NCBI RefSeq assembly: GCF_009695585.1
Contig: NZ_VUNR01000003.1
Coordinates: 1-64,000, forward strand
From: Anaerovibrio slackiae
GTDB taxonomy: Bacteria > Bacillota > Negativicutes > Selenomonadales > Selenomonadaceae
Length of the DNA stretch: 64,000 nucleotides
Reading direction: 5' to 3'
Made by a program: the position numbers and the translations under genes
Shown here: piece by piece, positions 53,661 through 63,426 of the stretch
Layout: the number at the start of each line of letters is the position of its first letter
How positions within the stretch are numbered: position 1 is the stretch's first letter
Notes under the pieces: model-generated
Seen by the model: only the letters and a program-made list of their open reading frames with translations
What the model was told of the DNA's origin: nothing
Databases searched by the model: none

Positions 53661-54582
53661 ATGATTATTATTTATGGTGCTGGCGAATATGGAAAATAGT
53701 AAAAGCGTTTTTGAATTCATGTGACATATACGTAGATTATTTTTGTGAAACAAAATACTCTGGTGACCGCGTGATAGATGGCATCAAGGTTGTATCGTTA
53801 TGCGATCTGCCAAATATTTTGGTTGAAAAATATTTAGTGATGATTGCAATAAAAAATAAAAAAGTGAGCAAGCAGATAAAGCTTCGAGTGACAAGCATTC
53901 TTCTAGATAAAGTGTATGTAATAGAGGCAGGCGAATTTATAAACAATAATCTAATGTACATGGGGGGGGAGATATTGTTTGTTGTGTGGCAGCAATGTGG
54001 ATAATTTTTTGCCAGGCGGTATAAAGCAGGAATTATTTTCTCAACATCATATAATTGGTGGCGGATATAGAGATAATAGTATTTGTCCTCAGTGTGGTTC
54101 TGTTGATAGAAATCGGTGGTTTATGTTTGTTTTGATCAAATATACCGATATTTTCTTTGGAAAGTCACGTGTATTGCATTTTGCTCCGGAGCCAAATGTT
54201 TCGGAGAGGATTAGGTCAAATATGAATTGTGATATTATTACAGTGTAGATATACAAGCCGGGCGTGCTATGCATGTTGCTAATATTTTGGATATTCCTTA
54301 TAGGGGCGAATTTTTCGATTATGTAATTTTGAATCATGTTATGGAGCATATTTCGGATGAGGAGGCAGCGATGCAAGAAATTCAGCGTGTCTTGAAACTA
54401 GTATTAGTATTGCAGAGGCTCGGTTAAAGTATTATGGTCAGGACGATCATGTCCGCCTATATGGTCGTGACTATAAAGAACGTATGGAAAAATATGGTTG
54501 GCAGGTGGAGATATATATACCACAGGAAAGGTGCAGTCAGCAGGAGATAGATATGGATTCATTTATGATGATGTTATTATGA
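53661..54582 (+). pseudogene. SAM-dependent methyltransferase with Rossmann module, multiply frameshifted
   Basis: ATG at 53661 opens the shared module (MIIIYGAGEYGK) but stops after 12 codons; adding one A in the AAAA run restores KIVKAFLNSCDIYVDYFCET and the rest of the module. A second shift lies at a G8 run near 53962, after which YCLLCGSNVDNFLPGGI begins a zinc-finger-plus-methyltransferase region (ICPQCGSVDRNRW, VLHFAPEPNVSERIR). A third is near 54245 (restored: VDIQAGRAMHVANILDIPYR), followed by FFDYVILNHVMEHISDEEAA. The middle is then shortened before RLKYYGQDDHVRLYGRDYKE. It is decayed, or some shifts are homopolymer sequencing errors. Confidence 0.7.
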
Positions 54583-54716
54583 TTTGTGAGATGTTATGAA
54601 ATAGATGTAATTATGTATATTTTATAATGATGCGGTGTATTTTCTTAGTAGTTGTACGATAGATGTACATTAGGATGCATTTTTTATGGTACTAAATAAG
54701 GTTGTGTGGAAATGTT

Positions 54717-55817
54717 ATGGTGAATTGTGCTTTAAAGTATGAAGAAATAGTTGAAACTGTTTATATTAATTCAGTTGATGAATTTTATAAAAACATAGTT
54801 TACAATAAAGAGCTGCCACATTATATATATCGTGGGCATAGTAAATCAGATAGTTATAAATTGCAGCCAGGTTTATTACGAAATCTCCAGGACACGTCTA
54901 AAAAGAGACGGGAGTTTTATATCAATGAGTTGAGAGCTTTGATTTTGTTTTATACCGAGGCCAATAAGCATGGATTATATGTACCCAAAGTGGACTCTTT
55001 TTTTCAGCATGGACTCGCGAATCATTTTGATGTATCTTTAATGTTAAAAGATACAGAGTGGAAATGGCTTTCAGATGATTTAATTGAATTAACTTCATTA
55101 GCTCAGCATTATGGCATGAAAACTAGATTACTGGATTGGACTCAGAATATCAGGGTGGCTTTATATTTTGCTTGCTCGGATAATATAAAAAATGAAGAGG
55201 ACATGGCAATATGGTGTATTGATGCAATGTATTTAGGGGATTGGAATAACGATAGTATTACAGATATTTCCTTGGCAAATGTTTTGTCATATAAGGGTAA
55301 TGGAGATCGTGCAGAGAAATATGCATTGATTCGTGCGTTGAAAGATACAAATCTGCCTATACGATTTTTTCTGCCTCGGTACTACAAGAATGATAATATT
55401 GCTGCCCAACGAGGGGTTTTGTCTATGTGGCAATATAATCTGGCTTGTAAAGAAATATACCGAAATTCAGATAAAAGAAATGATATAGCAGAATTACCTC
55501 GTTCTGATACTATTCCTACTGATATAGAAAAGTTGCGAAATAGTATTAGTGAGCATATGGACGCGTTTTTAGAGGCTGATATAGTTCGCGATACAGAACC
55601 ATTAGATAAGTTGCTTTTAGATTATTTTGATCAATGCAAAAATAGGAGGGAAAAGATAAGAGCTCGCCAATATAAGATACTATACAAATATGTTTTAAAA
55701 AAAGATTTGAAGGATGAGTTTTTATCCCGATTAAAAGCAGATGGTTATGATGAAGCTAGTATTTTTCCAGGATATGAAAGTATTGTAAAAGTTGTAAATA
55801 ATGAATTGTCGTTGTGA
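54717..55817 (+). CDS. FRG domain-containing protein
   Basis: 366 residues from the ATG at 54717 (no strong ribosome site). FRG domain: [20 protein letters not shown] (F/Y-R-G motif) and [29 protein letters not shown], the two diagnostic segments. The domain is of unknown biochemical function and is frequent in defence islands and prophages, which is why a defence role is considered here. Ends with a four-base overlap with the frame of the next gene. Confidence 0.85.
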   Translation: MVNCALKYEEIVETVYINSVDEFYKNIVYNKELPHYIYRGHSKSDSYKLQPGLLRNLQDTSKKRREFYINELRALILFYTEANKHGLYVPKVDSFFQHGLANHFDVSLMLKDTEWKWLSDDLIELTSLAQHYGMKTRLLDWTQNIRVALYFACSDNIKNEEDMAIWCIDAMYLGDWNNDSITDISLANVLSYKGNGDRAEKYALIRALKDTNLPIRFFLPRYYKNDNIAAQRGVLSMWQYNLACKEIYRNSDKRNDIAELPRSDTIPTDIEKLRNSISEHMDAFLEADIVRDTEPLDKLLLDYFDQCKNRREKIRARQYKILYKYVLKKDLKDEFLSRLKADGYDEASIFPGYESIVKVVNNELSL

Positions 55818-55837
55818 GTGTAAAGGAAAATAGTCTT

Positions 55838-57061
55838 ATGATAGGGGTTATAGGTGCAGGATATGTCGGTATGTCATTGGCTGTACTGCTGGCACGGATA
55901 TGGCCGATACGATTGATAGACATTAAAGCAGAAAAAATAAATAAGATACGGCAGGGGATATCTCCAATTGCAGATGAGGATATTGAGAGGATCATGCCGG
56001 ATTGCCTTGAGAATGTGCAGGCAGATACGGATATTGGCGTATGTGAGGATTGCGACATGGTAATTTTTGCCCTGCCGACTAATTATGACAGCGAAAAAAA
56101 TTATTTTGATACTTCTATTTTGGATGGAGCTGTAGGTGTCGTTTTAGAGATCAATCCTCAAGCCGTAATCGTTATTAAATCTACAGTGCCGGTGGGCTAT
56201 ACAGAAAAACTTCGTAGCAGATTTTGTGGTGCGAGGATAATGTTCAGCCCGGAGTTTTTGCGTGAGTCTAGAGCACTGCATGATAATCTTTATCCATCGC
56301 GCATTATTGTAGGTGCAGCTGAAGCCGACATGGAACAGGCAAGGTTTTGGGGGGAGTTATTGCGACAGGCAGCGGAAAAGCAGGAGGTTTCAGTGCTTTT
56401 TATGAGTCCTACGGAAGCCGAGGCCGTAAAGCTGTTTTCCAATACCTATCTTGCTTTGCGGGTGGCATATTTTAATGAGCTGGATTCTTACGCAGAGATT
56501 AAAGGCCTGGATAGCAGGAAAATTATTGAAGGTGTAGGCCTTGATCCGCGGATTGGCAATTTCTATAATAATCCTTCCTTTGGTTATGGTGGATACTGTT
56601 TGCCAAAGGACACCAAGCAGCTTTTGGCAAATTATGAGGATGTGCCGGAAAATCTGATTGAGGCGATTGTCAATTCCAATCGGACACGCAAAGATTTTAT
56701 TGCGGATCAGGTCTTGAAAAAAGCTGGATATTATGCCTATGGCAGTCATAATGTATATGATGGTCTTGATGAGCATGAGGTGACGATAGGAATTTATCGC
56801 CTGACAATGAAAAGTAATAGTGATAATTTCAGGCAGAGTGCGATTCAGGGAGTGATGAAGCGTATAAAGGCAAAAGGTGCCAAGGTAATTATTTATGAGC
56901 CGTTATTGCAGGATGGCAGTACCTTTTTCGGCAGTAAAGTGGTAAATGATTTATCGGAGTTTAAATGTTTGTCTGATTGCATTGTTGCCAATAGATATGA
57001 TGAGTGCTTGGAGGATGTATCTGATAAGGTTTATACGCGGGATTTGTATAAACGGGATTAA
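55838..57061 (+). CDS. ugd: UDP-glucose 6-dehydrogenase
   Basis: 407 residues from ATG at 55838 (AAAGGA upstream); a GTG eight codons earlier overlaps the FRG stop and is less likely. NAD-binding [42 protein letters not shown], and the catalytic Cys in [19 protein letters not shown]. Oxidises UDP-glucose to UDP-glucuronate for polysaccharide synthesis. The higher GC of this gene compared with neighbours suggests a different origin. Confidence 0.93.
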   Translation: MIGVIGAGYVGMSLAVLLARIWPIRLIDIKAEKINKIRQGISPIADEDIERIMPDCLENVQADTDIGVCEDCDMVIFALPTNYDSEKNYFDTSILDGAVGVVLEINPQAVIVIKSTVPVGYTEKLRSRFCGARIMFSPEFLRESRALHDNLYPSRIIVGAAEADMEQARFWGELLRQAAEKQEVSVLFMSPTEAEAVKLFSNTYLALRVAYFNELDSYAEIKGLDSRKIIEGVGLDPRIGNFYNNPSFGYGGYCLPKDTKQLLANYEDVPENLIEAIVNSNRTRKDFIADQVLKKAGYYAYGSHNVYDGLDEHEVTIGIYRLTMKSNSDNFRQSAIQGVMKRIKAKGAKVIIYEPLLQDGSTFFGSKVVNDLSEFKCLSDCIVANRYDECLEDVSDKVYTRDLYKRD

Positions 57062-57162
57062 AATTTCTTAAGAAAATAGTACTAATTTGTTGATATTTTA
57101 TTAGAGATTTTTACTGTGTTTGGACAGACAATTAGATGCGATGGTAGTTGGTGGAGATAAAT

Positions 57163-58494
57163 ATGAGTGAACAGGTTACTATAATAATGCCAGTCTATAA
57201 TCCTGGCAAATATTTGTGTCCGTGCTTGGATTCACTTTTGGCACAGACGATGGAAGATTTTCGCATTATTGCGATAGATGATGGTTCTACTGATAATTCA
57301 TGGGATGTTTTACAGGAATATGCTGCACAGGATGCGAGGGTGTTGCCGCAGCAAAATCCATACAATATAGGAGCAGCCAGGACACGGAATATTGGTATCC
57401 AGCTGGCTAGGGGGGAGTATGTGGTTATCCTTGATGCTGATGATTATTTTGAGCCTGATTATTTGGAGTGTCTATGGACAGCATGTAAAGAAAATGATTT
57501 AGATATTGCTATATGTGATTTTTATCGGCGTGATGAATTAGCAGGGAAGGAAATTTTAGTTACGCCACCACATACATTTCAGTCAATAATTAATAAGCCA
57601 TTTAATTGGAAAGAAATACCACGATATATTTTTCAGTTATTTCAATTTCCTCCTTACTTAAAAATGTATAGAAGGATATTCATTAGTGAATATAGTGTTT
57701 TATTTCAAGATTTGTCTAATTCAAATGATGTTTATTTTAGTGAAATGTCTTTGATATATGCCAATCGCATTATGCATATAGCTAAGCCGTTATTGCATTA
57801 TAGATATAATACTGGACAACAAATTTCAACACCGCGTGGGAGAAATATAGAATGTTTATTGTGGGCTTTTATGAAGACTTATAATGAGTTATGTCGATTG
57901 GGTATTTATGAGGCGTTGAAAAAAGGATTTTTTTCTCATGTTGCATTTACGGTCTGTGCATGTAGTGGTTATGTATCTAGAGAAAAGGAGAGTGCGTATT
58001 TTGAACTTTGGCAGGAGCGAGGACTGCCAAGTTTAGATATGTTTAATTTAACTAGAGAATGTTTTAATTCAAGTTTTGCTTATAAAAAATGGCAAGCACT
58101 AAAAAAAGGATGCAATTTTGAAGATTTAATAACTGAAGTAGTGTTTAAAGAGGAAACGTATAGAGCTTTTTTTCATGAGAGTTCTGTACGAAATTTGGGT
58201 ATTGCCCATTGGGGATATGGAAAATTAGGAAAAGAATTTCAGGAATATGCTCAAAAATATAATTTTCAGGTGGTTGAATTTTATGATAAAGATTGTTCAA
58301 AATGGGGAGAATATAATGGCATTAGCGTAAAAAGTTTTCATGAATGCAGTCCTTTAGCTGAGATGATAGTTGTTACTAATGAAAGATTTATTGATGATGT
58401 TTTAAATCAGACGATGGGTACTTCTTTAAAAGTTTTTGATTTTACGGCATATTGCTTATATGGAGTTGGATTTGAGGAGTCTATATGTTACTAA
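57163..58494 (+). CDS. Family 2 glycosyltransferase with C-terminal Rossmann module
   Basis: 443 residues from the ATG at 57163 (GGTGGAG upstream). GT-A domain: VTIIMPVYNPGKYLCPCLDS, IAIDDGSTDNSWDVL and the metal-binding DxD in VVILDADDYFEPDYLE. After a helical region, residues about 345-440 are the shared module (GIAHWGYGKLGKEFQEYAQK, EFYDKDCSKWG, MIVVTNERFIDDV). Adds a sugar in surface glycan assembly; donor and acceptor unknown. Overlaps the next gene by ten bases. Confidence 0.87.
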   Translation: MSEQVTIIMPVYNPGKYLCPCLDSLLAQTMEDFRIIAIDDGSTDNSWDVLQEYAAQDARVLPQQNPYNIGAARTRNIGIQLARGEYVVILDADDYFEPDYLECLWTACKENDLDIAICDFYRRDELAGKEILVTPPHTFQSIINKPFNWKEIPRYIFQLFQFPPYLKMYRRIFISEYSVLFQDLSNSNDVYFSEMSLIYANRIMHIAKPLLHYRYNTGQQISTPRGRNIECLLWAFMKTYNELCRLGIYEALKKGFFSHVAFTVCACSGYVSREKESAYFELWQERGLPSLDMFNLTRECFNSSFAYKKWQALKKGCNFEDLITEVVFKEETYRAFFHESSVRNLGIAHWGYGKLGKEFQEYAQKYNFQVVEFYDKDCSKWGEYNGISVKSFHECSPLAEMIVVTNERFIDDVLNQTMGTSLKVFDFTAYCLYGVGFEESICY

Positions 58495-59744
58495 GTGTTT
58501 TAGTTCCGGTTTATAATGTAGAAAAGTATGTAGCAAGATGCATTGATTCATTGTTGAGTCAGACATATAGAGATCTTGAAATCGTCTTGGTGGATGATGG
58601 TTCAACTGATAAATCAGGATATATATGTGACGTGTATGCAAAGAGTGATACGAGGATAAAAGTTATACATAAAGACAATGGTGGCTTGGCATCAGCTCGC
58701 TGTGCAGGATTAATGGCTAGTACGGGAGAATACGTGGCTTTTGTAGATAGTGATGATTATGTAGATAGTGATATGTTTGCACAATTAGTGGAACCTATAC
58801 TAAAAGGTGATGGTGTTGATATCAGTCTTGGTGGTCACGTTATAAACAAAATGGATGGTAGTATAGTAAATATTTTTACCGATAGAACTAGTGAAATATA
58901 TTATGATTTTATAGAAGCGATGGCTGATATGTTTGAAGGAAAGAAATTCATTTGGAGTTTATGTGGAAAGGTATATAAACGTGAATTGTTTATACAAGAT
59001 GCTATAATGGCTAATTGGCCGTCATCTCATGGTGAAGATACATATGCCAACTCCATGGTGTTCCCTATGTCAAAGAAGATGATATTTCTTCCTGTGTATG
59101 GTTATCATTACTGCATGCGCAGTGATAGTATGATGAATAACTCTTTTAATGTTGGGAAATTGGTATCTATTGACATAGTAACTTCTTTAATGAAGAAATA
59201 TAGTGATAATTCTTTAAGATTATTTAATGCTCTGGGAAATTTGATGGTTAATTTGTCTATTGTATATCTAAAAGCTATGTTGAGTGAATATCCAAAATAT
59301 AAGTCATTTATTTCTAAATATCAGGTTAATTTATCTATGTGGTATGATTGTATTGAATTGGATGTTCAACAAAATTATGCAATCCCAATTGTACTGAAGA
59401 AACCATATGAATATTTAAAGTGGAAAACTAATTGGGAAAGAAAAATATTTTCGTTTTGCAATTCTAGTGGAATCCATGAAACTTACATATATGGTACGGG
59501 AGCCTATGGGCAGGCAACTTTAGATTTATTAGAAGTGATGGGGATAAAGATAGCTGGTTTTATAGAAACTAATCCAGTAAAAAAAACATATAAGAATTAT
59601 TTTGTGTATAAAGTTGATGATATTGCTATCGGATCATTTGTAATAATAGCTATGAATTATAACAATACTTTATTGGTGGAAGATATTGTAAAAGCAAAAG
59701 AAATGACTGCATTATATGTATGGCAATATTTCCTCATTGTATAG
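58485..59744 (+). CDS. Family 2 glycosyltransferase with C-terminal Rossmann module
   Basis: 419 residues. [40 protein letters not shown], and DxD in [13 protein letters not shown]. Residues about 325-415 carry the module ([42 protein letters not shown]). Start overlaps the end of the upstream glycosyltransferase, indicating tight coupling. Confidence 0.87.
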   Translation: MLLSVLVPVYNVEKYVARCIDSLLSQTYRDLEIVLVDDGSTDKSGYICDVYAKSDTRIKVIHKDNGGLASARCAGLMASTGEYVAFVDSDDYVDSDMFAQLVEPILKGDGVDISLGGHVINKMDGSIVNIFTDRTSEIYYDFIEAMADMFEGKKFIWSLCGKVYKRELFIQDAIMANWPSSHGEDTYANSMVFPMSKKMIFLPVYGYHYCMRSDSMMNNSFNVGKLVSIDIVTSLMKKYSDNSLRLFNALGNLMVNLSIVYLKAMLSEYPKYKSFISKYQVNLSMWYDCIELDVQQNYAIPIVLKKPYEYLKWKTNWERKIFSFCNSSGIHETYIYGTGAYGQATLDLLEVMGIKIAGFIETNPVKKTYKNYFVYKVDDIAIGSFVIIAMNYNNTLLVEDIVKAKEMTALYVWQYFLIV

Positions 59745-59772
59745 ATTGCTTTATTCGGAAAGGTCGATTTCA

Positions 59773-60714
59773 ATGTTGGTTGCTGAAGAAAATTTTTTGT
59801 TTTGTTGCGAAAAGAAAATAGAAGAAATTGTAACAGCGAAAGGAAAACGTGCAATTTATTTATGGGGATGTGGTCATGGAGGCAAGCTAGCAGTAGATTT
59901 TTTCAGGAAAAAAGGTGTACAGATAACAGGGTGTGTGGATCAAAAAGTTGATGATGGAATGAAGTTTTTTTGTGATATTCCGGTGCTTAGCCCAAGTTTG
60001 GTAAATAAAGATAAGCATTATATAGTAGTAACTTTATTGAAGGCGTGTCCGGATATTGTTGAATTATTGTATACCAAAGGGTTTTCTGATGATGATTTTT
60101 GTTATATCAGTGAACTAGTAAATGAAAATGATATAGTTTATCGTGGTTGTCATGTTGGCAGATATACCTATGGATATGAAACTTTGTTAAAGGAATATCC
60201 CATGGCTGTCAGTATAGGAAGATTTTGTTCTATAAATGGCACTGCACGTATTTGGAATAACCATGCTATGACATGTATAACAACGCATCCATTTTTAGAC
60301 TATCCAGGGATGTTTCCGTGGAAGAAGTATAAGCAACGTTTGAATTTTGTTGATAAATATGGCGTTTATAAAAATAATGCGGCTTATGAAGATAGTAAGC
60401 TTCGCAAAAATGAACCTGTAATTATTGGTAATGATGTATGGATTGGTGCGAATGTTATTATTTTGCCGGGAGTAAACATTGGTCATGGAGCAGTTATTGC
60501 TGCCGGGGCTGTTGTTACAAAGGATGTTGAACCTTATGCGATAGTTGGAGGGGTACCTGCAAAGCTTATAAAATATAGATTTAATGCTGAGGAGAGGCAA
60601 AAATTATTAAGTATAGCGTGGTGGAATTGGTCGCTTGATAAAATTGAGAAGAATATAGAATTGTTTTATCAGCCACAAGTATTTTTGTCTAGTCTGGGAA
60701 AATTTTTGGAGTGA
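59773..60714 (+). CDS. Left-handed beta-helix acyltransferase with N-terminal Rossmann module
   Basis: 313 residues from ATG at 59773 (GGAAAGG upstream). Residues about 25-120 are the module ([39 protein letters not shown]). The rest is a CatB/XAT-type hexapeptide-repeat acyltransferase: [74 protein letters not shown]. Probably O-acetylates a sugar of the glycan. PglD-type sugar acetyltransferases have a comparable N-terminal Rossmann plus beta-helix layout, which may explain the origin of the module. Confidence 0.85.
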   Translation: MLVAEENFLFCCEKKIEEIVTAKGKRAIYLWGCGHGGKLAVDFFRKKGVQITGCVDQKVDDGMKFFCDIPVLSPSLVNKDKHYIVVTLLKACPDIVELLYTKGFSDDDFCYISELVNENDIVYRGCHVGRYTYGYETLLKEYPMAVSIGRFCSINGTARIWNNHAMTCITTHPFLDYPGMFPWKKYKQRLNFVDKYGVYKNNAAYEDSKLRKNEPVIIGNDVWIGANVIILPGVNIGHGAVIAAGAVVTKDVEPYAIVGGVPAKLIKYRFNAEERQKLLSIAWWNWSLDKIEKNIELFYQPQVFLSSLGKFLE

Positions 60715-60719
60715 TATGG

Positions 60720-62264
60720 ATGAAAAAAAGTATAAAAGCATTGGCAATGTATTTGCCGCAATTTCATCAAGTAAAAGAAAATGATGAATGGTGGGGATCA
60801 GGGTACACAGAGTGGACTGCTGTGAAGAATGGGGAACCCTTATATAATGGGCATGTGCAGCCTAAAAAACCTTTGGAAGGTAAATATTATAATTTGCTGG
60901 ATAAAGAAACTTTGAGATGGCAGTCCGAGTTGGCCAAAAAATATGGAATTGCTGGTTTTTGCTTTTATCATTATTGGTTTGGCAAAGATAGAAAGATATT
61001 AGAAAAGCCAGCAGAAATATTACTTGATAATAAGGATATAGATATGCCTTTTTGTTTTTGTTGGGATTCAAGTCAATGGGCACGTACATGGTCTAAAATG
61101 GGTAATGCCTGGGCTGATGCTTTTGAGCCAAAGCGTGACAAAAATGACACAAGTAATGGTGTTTTGATTGAGCAGAAATATGGTAATGAAGCCTTTTGGC
61201 GTAGGCACTTTGATTATTTACTTGAGTTTTTCAAAGATAATCGATATATAAAAGTAGACGGAAAACCAGTATTTATGTTTTACACTTCATATAAAATTCC
61301 TTGTTTTGAGCGAATGGTTTTTTATTGGAGACGATGGGCTAAGGAAGAAGGTTTTCCAGATTTATATATAATAGGCTTCTTTTCTCCTAGTCTGTGTTTA
61401 GATGCTGTGGTTACTCCTATGGCATTTAATTTGAGTGCTTTGGGGTATAATCCTTCACTGGAGTTTTTAATACAAAATACATCAGTGAGGGGATACAATT
61501 ATGATGAAGTATGGGAAGACTATTTGAATTATATTCCTTCTAGTATAAATAAAACTTTGTGGCTATGTACAGTAGATTTTGACGATACACCGCGACGTGG
61601 GAAAAATGGGCGTGTGTATATTGGTGCTTCTCCAGAAAAGTTTAAAAAATATTTCTCTCGCCTAGTTTCCAAAAGTGTTGCTGATGATAATCCATTTGTT
61701 TTTATAGATGCTTGGAATGAATGGGGAGAAGGCAAGTATTTAGAACCAGACGTTGTTCATGGGTATGGGTATTTGAAATCTGTACGTGATGTTATGTCTA
61801 AGACGGGGTCAAATGAAAAAGCAGGAACTGCTTATAACGAAAATATGCTGTTGAGATATTTGGGAAAGCTAGAGAAACAACTGCTTAGGGCTAGTATACA
61901 TCAGGATTGTCTCACCGAATGGATGTATTTAAAAATGGAAGGCAAGAGTATTGCAGATTATTTATGTAAATGTGGGTTTGAAAAGATTGCTATCTATGGA
62001 TGTGGTATATATGGCAAGATGTTATATAATGAGCTGAAAGATAGTGTTATTGATATTGCATATTTTATAGATATTCATAAGGATGGATTGAAACATACTG
62101 AAGTTGCAGATGTTTATAGTCCAGATGAAAGTTTGCCTTTGTGCGACGTTATTATCGTGTCGATTATTGGTGAATACGTGGATATTTTTAAGGTATTAAA
62201 ACAAAAAAACAATATACCAATAATATCATTATATGAAGTTGTGTATGAAGCTAAAGAGAGTTGA
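60720..62264 (+). CDS. WbsX-like (GH99-type) glycan protein with C-terminal Rossmann module
   Basis: 514 residues from ATG at 60720 (TTGGAG upstream). WbsX family: LAMYLPQFHQVKENDEWWGS, GYTEWTAVKNGEPLYNGHVQ, YGIAGFCFYHYWFGKDRKIL, FCFCWDSSQWARTW, and FVFIDAWNEWGEGKYLEPD near residue 330. Its TIM-barrel type fold is related to GH99 mannanases; in O-antigen and surface-glycan clusters it is thought to be a glycosyl-transfer or glycosidase-like enzyme. Residues about 425-510 are the shared module (KIAIYGCGIYGKMLYNELKD, AYFIDIHKDG, VIIVSIIGEYVDI). Confidence 0.87.
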   Translation: MKKSIKALAMYLPQFHQVKENDEWWGSGYTEWTAVKNGEPLYNGHVQPKKPLEGKYYNLLDKETLRWQSELAKKYGIAGFCFYHYWFGKDRKILEKPAEILLDNKDIDMPFCFCWDSSQWARTWSKMGNAWADAFEPKRDKNDTSNGVLIEQKYGNEAFWRRHFDYLLEFFKDNRYIKVDGKPVFMFYTSYKIPCFERMVFYWRRWAKEEGFPDLYIIGFFSPSLCLDAVVTPMAFNLSALGYNPSLEFLIQNTSVRGYNYDEVWEDYLNYIPSSINKTLWLCTVDFDDTPRRGKNGRVYIGASPEKFKKYFSRLVSKSVADDNPFVFIDAWNEWGEGKYLEPDVVHGYGYLKSVRDVMSKTGSNEKAGTAYNENMLLRYLGKLEKQLLRASIHQDCLTEWMYLKMEGKSIADYLCKCGFEKIAIYGCGIYGKMLYNELKDSVIDIAYFIDIHKDGLKHTEVADVYSPDESLPLCDVIIVSIIGEYVDIFKVLKQKNNIPIISLYEVVYEAKES

Positions 62265-62269
62265 TAAAA

Positions 62270-63415
62270 GTGAATTATAGTTTAGCAGGTGTTTTTTTCC
62301 CACCGATTCAAAAAATTAATCAGGGTGAAAGTATTGTTATATATGGTTATGGCAATGTAGGGCGCCAGTATATTGCAACTTTATCCGGCATGAGGATTTG
62401 TCATATTTTATTTGCAGTGGATGCTAATTATGACAAAATCGAAAAAGGTTGGCTAGGTGTAGAAGTAAAGGCACCTAAAAGTATTTTATCTGAGCCAGAA
62501 GCGCGTATTTTATTGGCTATTGGGTCAAGGACTGTTGCGAGGCAGATTATGGGGATGTTAAAAGCGTGGGGTATTGCAGAGAACCGCATAATATATGAGT
62601 ACCCTGAATTTTCGCCATTTCCAATGCCTGTTGCTGTTGAGAGAAAGGCATTGGATAATTATGCAGAAAGAGAAAGGTATTGTGATTACTTTAAGGAACT
62701 TCATAGTCTATTGATAACAAAGCAATGTGTAGATGGAGAGCTAGTGCGTGTCGGGGGCAGTAATGATGGTGGCTATGTTATGTCTGAAGCTGCTCTGAAT
62801 GGTGGTATTGCATATAGCTTTGGAATAAATGATGATGTTGCCTGGGATAGTGATATGGTAAAACGTGGTTATGATATTTATATGTATGATCACACTATAT
62901 CTGCTTTGCCGGAAGAATGTGCGCGGTTTCATTTTGATAGGAAAGGTATTTCGGCAGGCAGTATTTCTGTAGCTCCTTTATTTACCCTTGAAGATTTATT
63001 ACGGGAAAATGGGCATAGAGGTATTCAGCACATGGTTTTGAAAATGGATGTGGAAGGGGCTGAATGGGGATTTTTGCATAGTACGTCGTCAGATGTTATG
63101 CAGCAGTTTGACCAGATTGTATTTGAATTGCATGGTTTGCTGAACTTAGACAAGCAAGAGGAGATATTGGCAGCATTGAGAAAAATAAATGCAACTCACC
63201 AGCTTGTGCATATTCATGCTAACAATTACGCTAATAGTGTTTCTTGGGGAGAATTAGTTGTGTCTGATGCTATTGAGGTTTCATATATACGCAGAGGGAT
63301 ATGTAGTTTTTTTGATTGGCATCCGATATATCCTTTAACATTGGATGCACCATGTTGGAAAGAGGTATCGGAATTGGTTTTGGGAAATTGGAATGGCATA
63401 CAATGCGTGGAGTAG
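62270..63415 (+). CDS. FkbM family methyltransferase with N-terminal Rossmann module
   Basis: 381 residues from GTG at 62270 (AGAGAG upstream); a TTG nine bases earlier overlaps the previous stop. Residues about 20-115 are the module (IVIYGYGNVGRQYIATLSGM, AVDANYDKIEKG, ILLAIGSRTVARQI). From about 150, the methyltransferase: LVRVGGSNDGGYVMSEAALN, YSFGINDDVAWDSDMVKRGY and MVLKMDVEGAEWGFLHS. The last is the FkbM signature. Probably methylates a surface sugar. Confidence 0.82.
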   Translation: MNYSLAGVFFPPIQKINQGESIVIYGYGNVGRQYIATLSGMRICHILFAVDANYDKIEKGWLGVEVKAPKSILSEPEARILLAIGSRTVARQIMGMLKAWGIAENRIIYEYPEFSPFPMPVAVERKALDNYAERERYCDYFKELHSLLITKQCVDGELVRVGGSNDGGYVMSEAALNGGIAYSFGINDDVAWDSDMVKRGYDIYMYDHTISALPEECARFHFDRKGISAGSISVAPLFTLEDLLRENGHRGIQHMVLKMDVEGAEWGFLHSTSSDVMQQFDQIVFELHGLLNLDKQEEILAALRKINATHQLVHIHANNYANSVSWGELVVSDAIEVSYIRRGICSFFDWHPIYPLTLDAPCWKEVSELVLGNWNGIQCVE

Positions 63416-63426
63416 CGGAGGTTGTT

